The notes below the pieces were generated by a model, which made no database searches, was not told the DNA's origin, and worked only from the letters and a program-made list of their open reading frames with translations. 64,000 nt of DNA from Chitinophaga varians (GTDB taxonomy: Bacteria > Bacteroidota > Bacteroidia > Chitinophagales > Chitinophagaceae), in assembly GCF_014529945.1 (NCBI RefSeq), contig NZ_JACVFB010000003.1, positions 186,001-250,000 of the forward strand, read 5' to 3'. The position numbers and the translations under genes were made by a program. Positions 61,551 to 64,000 of this stretch are shown piece by piece. The stretch's first letter is position 1; the number at the start of each line of letters is the position of its first letter.

Positions 61551-62696
61551 ATGAGGAACTATTGCTTAGGACTAGTACTATTACTGGCCGTTTGCGCCTG
61601 CAGGAAAAAAGACAAAGACGACGCCACTCCTTCCGCACCATTCAAAACAGAAAAAGTAGAAAAACAGATCGCTGTTATTACTGAACAAAAGAAAATTCCG
61701 GGCATTGCCATAGCATTGGTGGGCCCGGAGGGCATCGTCTGGTCTAAGATTGCCGGTATGGCCAATGTGGAGAAAAAGGAACCGGTGACAGCAAAAACCG
61801 TTTTCAAAGTAGGCTCCCTGGCCAAACCATTCATCGGCCTGGGTATTATGCGCCTGGTAGAAAACGGTCAATTAAATCTCGATGCTGACGTGAACGACTA
61901 TCTGCCTTTTAAGGTGCAGAACCCGCACAACCCCACCAAAAAAATCACGCTGCGGCTGTTGATGTCGCACACCTCCGGTATCTGGGACTCCATCTATCGC
62001 GACCGGATTGCCACATTTATGATTCCTGACAAAGACCATCCGATGACGCTTGCGGAATTTGTACAGGGCATGCTGGACCCTTCCGGAAAGTTCTACGATG
62101 CCGGAAGTTTCGTAGACGACAAAGCCAAACCGGTATTCTCCTACTCCAATCTGGGCGCCGCGTTGGCAGCTTATATTGTGGAACGCACTGTAAAAGAAAA
62201 TTTCGACACCTGGACATCCCGCCAGTTCATCACGCCGCTGGGCACTACTTCCCTGGTATGGCATCTGCGTGACTATACCACACAGCCTTTCGCTATGCCT
62301 TATGACGCAGTACAACAACCCAATGGCAACTACAGCATGGTGGACTATTGCACAGGCGGATTACATGCAAGTCTGACAGACCTTAGCACTTTCGCCGGCA
62401 TGTTGGTGAATTACGGCGCCAAAGACGGTAAACAAATTATCGCCCCCAGCGCACTGGAAGCTATGGGCAAAGTACAATTCCCGGAAGCCCAGGCTGTTTA
62501 TGGCCTTTTCTGGCAGCACCGGAAAGTGGGCAACCAGGATATCTACGGCCACGGTGGCGATGTGCCAGGCAGTCACGCACAGTTGTATGTCAACTATGCC
62601 TCCAAACGGGCGGTGGTAATGATGATCAACGGAGACTTTAAAGGAGATGAAGATGTGGAATGGTACAAATTGCTGGACATGATGTTTGAGCTCTAA
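61551..62696 (+). CDS. Serine hydrolase, beta-lactamase class C family, lipoprotein
   Basis: A 381-residue lipoprotein (lipobox AVCAC, about residues 13-17). The penicillin-binding-fold motifs are Ser89-x-x-Lys92 (KVGSLAKPF), Tyr198-Ser-Asn200 (FSYSNLGA) and HGG (YGHGGDVPGSH). It may be a D-Ala peptidase, esterase or peptidase. It is followed by a strong terminator shared with the convergent gene. No regulator is adjacent beyond the LytS/LytTR pair. Confidence 0.9.
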   Translation: MRNYCLGLVLLLAVCACRKKDKDDATPSAPFKTEKVEKQIAVITEQKKIPGIAIALVGPEGIVWSKIAGMANVEKKEPVTAKTVFKVGSLAKPFIGLGIMRLVENGQLNLDADVNDYLPFKVQNPHNPTKKITLRLLMSHTSGIWDSIYRDRIATFMIPDKDHPMTLAEFVQGMLDPSGKFYDAGSFVDDKAKPVFSYSNLGAALAAYIVERTVKENFDTWTSRQFITPLGTTSLVWHLRDYTTQPFAMPYDAVQQPNGNYSMVDYCTGGLHASLTDLSTFAGMLVNYGAKDGKQIIAPSALEAMGKVQFPEAQAVYGLFWQHRKVGNQDIYGHGGDVPGSHAQLYVNYASKRAVVMMINGDFKGDEDVEWYKLLDMMFEL

Positions 62697-62698
62697 AT

Positions 62699-62726
62699 AA
62701 AAAAGCCTCCTAACGGAGGCTTTTTT
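62699..62726. terminator. Bidirectional terminator between convergent serine hydrolases
   Basis: Perfect 12-bp stem AAAAAAGCCTCC / GGAGGCTTTTTT with 4-nt loop. It overlaps the last codon of the leftward gene by two bases (stop TAA at 62725-62727). Confidence 0.9.
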
Positions 62727-63813
62727 ATGATTTCATCTTTTCAAGCGGATACAATACCTTCCCCAGCAAAAAACGCAATGCCCGGCCAAGATAACCCGAA
62801 CGGTTAAACGTACCGGCGATATATACATCCTGATGAGGATTATACAACATAAAAGACCCGACAGAACCTAAATGCCCCCATACATCATAACGGCGGGTAA
62901 AAGGCCACATCTTCACCCGCATCAGGCCCATGCCATAATCCACGCCGTAGCGTCTTCCCTTCCAGGTCATCATCTTTTCCAGAGAGGCTGCGCTCACCAC
63001 CTTGCCCGCCACCAGCGCCTGCATAAACAGCAGCAGATCTCCCGACGTGCTGACGGTCTGTCCGGCCGCGAAAATACCGCTAAGGCTGGGATAATCTTCC
63101 ACATCTATCTCACGGCCACCCAATATCAGATTGGCCACACGGCCGGGCGCCCATACCGCCGGCGTGTTATAGTGCAATAAATAGGTATGCTGCATCTTCA
63201 GTGGCGCAAAGAGGTATTCGCGCAACGCTTCATGATAACGCAGACCAGTCACTTTTTCACTCACCAGCCCCAGTAAATTGTAGCCGGTATCGGTATAATG
63301 GAATTTCTTACCTGGCCGCGATACCGGTGTCATATGCGCTTTGGTCCATTCGATGGTTTCTTCCGGCGTCCAGCGGCGGTTAGGCTCTTCCAGTAGGACC
63401 TGCAGAAAATATTTCCCGCTGCGGGGTTTGTCTTCATAAAAATCGGGTAGCCCCGAAGTATGCGACAGCAGCTGCTCCAGCGTGATCTGGTCCGTATAGT
63501 CCTTCCCTTTATACACGTGAAGGCCCTGTAACAGCGCTGCCGGCAGATAACGACTAAGTGAGTCGTCTAAGTTCAACCGGCCACGTTCCGCCAGCTGCAT
63601 GATGATGACGGCCGTGAAAGTTTTGCCGATACTGGCCGTATGCCAGGACTCCCCCGGTTCTGTGGCCATACCATGGCTGCTGCCGGCAGACAGCTCCCAA
63701 TGGATGTTTTGCCGTTCATGATGTACCAGCAGAAAAGCGTTGTAGGCATGGGGACCAGTCACCCTTAAAGCAAGCGATTGCTCCAGTACTGATTTTACCT
63801 GTGATGGATTCAT
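62725..63813 (-). CDS. Serine hydrolase, beta-lactamase/LACTB-like family
   Basis: A 362-residue protein without signal peptide (cytoplasmic). Motifs: Ser61-x-x-Lys64 (TASIGKTFTA) and Tyr173-Thr-Asp (FHYTDTGYN), where Asp replaces the Asn of YSN, as in a subset of family C hydrolases. The C-terminal part has LRALR-like residues GRALRFLLGK. It is unrelated in detail to the adjacent lipoprotein, which carries YSN. The substrate is unknown. The ATG at 63813 gives the normal family length. Confidence 0.88.
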   Translation of the reverse strand: MNPSQVKSVLEQSLALRVTGPHAYNAFLLVHHERQNIHWELSAGSSHGMATEPGESWHTASIGKTFTAVIIMQLAERGRLNLDDSLSRYLPAALLQGLHVYKGKDYTDQITLEQLLSHTSGLPDFYEDKPRSGKYFLQVLLEEPNRRWTPEETIEWTKAHMTPVSRPGKKFHYTDTGYNLLGLVSEKVTGLRYHEALREYLFAPLKMQHTYLLHYNTPAVWAPGRVANLILGGREIDVEDYPSLSGIFAAGQTVSTSGDLLLFMQALVAGKVVSAASLEKMMTWKGRRYGVDYGMGLMRVKMWPFTRRYDVWGHLGSVGSFMLYNPHQDVYIAGTFNRSGYLGRALRFLLGKVLYPLEKMKS

Positions 63814-63919
63814 ACAAACAAGATGCAGAAAATTCTTTGTTTGTCGGCATTTATCAGATTAAATTCTTTTAAAATTCTACCACCTGCACTATTCCGGCAA
63901 GAAATCCTACTTTTACGCT

Positions 63920-64000
63920 ATGCTACAGCAGATCAACCAAATGCTCCGGAGAAAATATCCCTTTGAATTCGTCAGGCTCAACAGCATACTGGTGATCAGT
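63920..64000 (+). CDS. Start of a further gene (cut by window edge)
   Basis: ATG at 63920 opens a frame that stays open to the end of the window (27 residues: MLQQINQMLRRKYPFEFVRL then hydrophobic SILVIS). It may be the N-terminus of a membrane-associated regulator, since a short basic PYPF-type segment before a TM resembles LytTR membrane proteins, but that is a guess. Confidence 0.4.
   Translation, partial: MLQQINQMLRRKYPFEFVRLNSILVIS

Noticed and set aside
1..64000. tRNA or rRNA genes
   Set aside because: No cloverleaf-type or ribosomal RNA sequence was noticed when reading the intergenic regions; a dedicated scan would be needed to exclude one fully.

Overview
This window comes from a chromosome of the phylum Bacteroidota, most likely the Chitinophagaceae (Chitinophaga-like). 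The support is three SusC/SusD outer-membrane uptake loci, each with its own ECF sigma factor and FecR anti-sigma factor, SusC N-termini carrying the STN signalling domain, a CzcC-CzcB-DUF190-CzcA efflux operon, a YfhO-type membrane protein, 7TMR-DISM and LytS/LytTR two-component systems, and very few Shine-Dalgarno sequences. This is inference from gene families; no rRNA, tRNA or marker gene is present.

Layout. 1-4.1 kb: the end of an AcrB-type RND pump, its TolC partner and a TetR regulator. 4.2-6.2 kb: a small lipoprotein, then a leftward two-gene unit (small basic protein plus a PARP/ADP-ribosyltransferase-like protein) resembling a toxin-antitoxin pair, followed by a frameshifted remnant of a second copy of the small gene. 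6.2-12.0 kb: a complete heavy-metal RND efflux operon. 12.2-15.2 kb: a TetR-SDR-MFS module in which all three genes have the same TATACC-N4-GGTATA operator. 15.3-20.5 kb: YfhO, a sensor-like membrane protein without a kinase domain, a 37-residue membrane peptide, two paralogous mini-HTH proteins and a GNAT acetyltransferase.

20.5-28.4 kb: Sus locus 1 (sigma divergent from FecR-SusC-SusD-BSP metallopeptidase). 28.4-30.0 kb: DMT transporter between REP-like palindromes, a period-9 tandem repeat and a REPIN-like inverted pair. 30.0-32.8 kb: a large unrecognised protein divergent from a QueD/PTPS protein, then an Fe-S type Rrf2 regulator. 33.0-41.2 kb: Sus locus 2 on the minus strand (sigma-FecR-SusC-SusD-TlpA). 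41.2-44.0 kb: an AT-rich PLD-nuclease-like gene and a histidine-rich, oxidase-like membrane protein. 44.0-51.9 kb: Sus locus 3, with the same order as locus 2 but a divergent sigma gene.

52.0-64.0 kb: two VOC proteins, a hemerythrin-like protein, a DISM kinase/LuxR regulator pair, a Tat-exported sugar isomerase-like protein, a 155-bp hairpin element beside a 47-residue RiPP (lanthipeptide-leader-like) precursor, a YciI/ECF42-type sigma pair, a LytS/LytTR pair, two serine hydrolases and the first codons of a further gene.

The window mixes nutrient uptake through trans-envelope signalling (three Sus loci) with efflux and stress functions (RND, metal, MFS, Rrf2, hemerythrin). The least explained items are the orphan RiPP-like peptide, the ART-like pair with its decayed copy, the mini-HTH paralogues with helically phased repeats, and a palindrome shared by the 595-residue unknown protein and the oxidase-like protein at nearly the same distance from both start codons.
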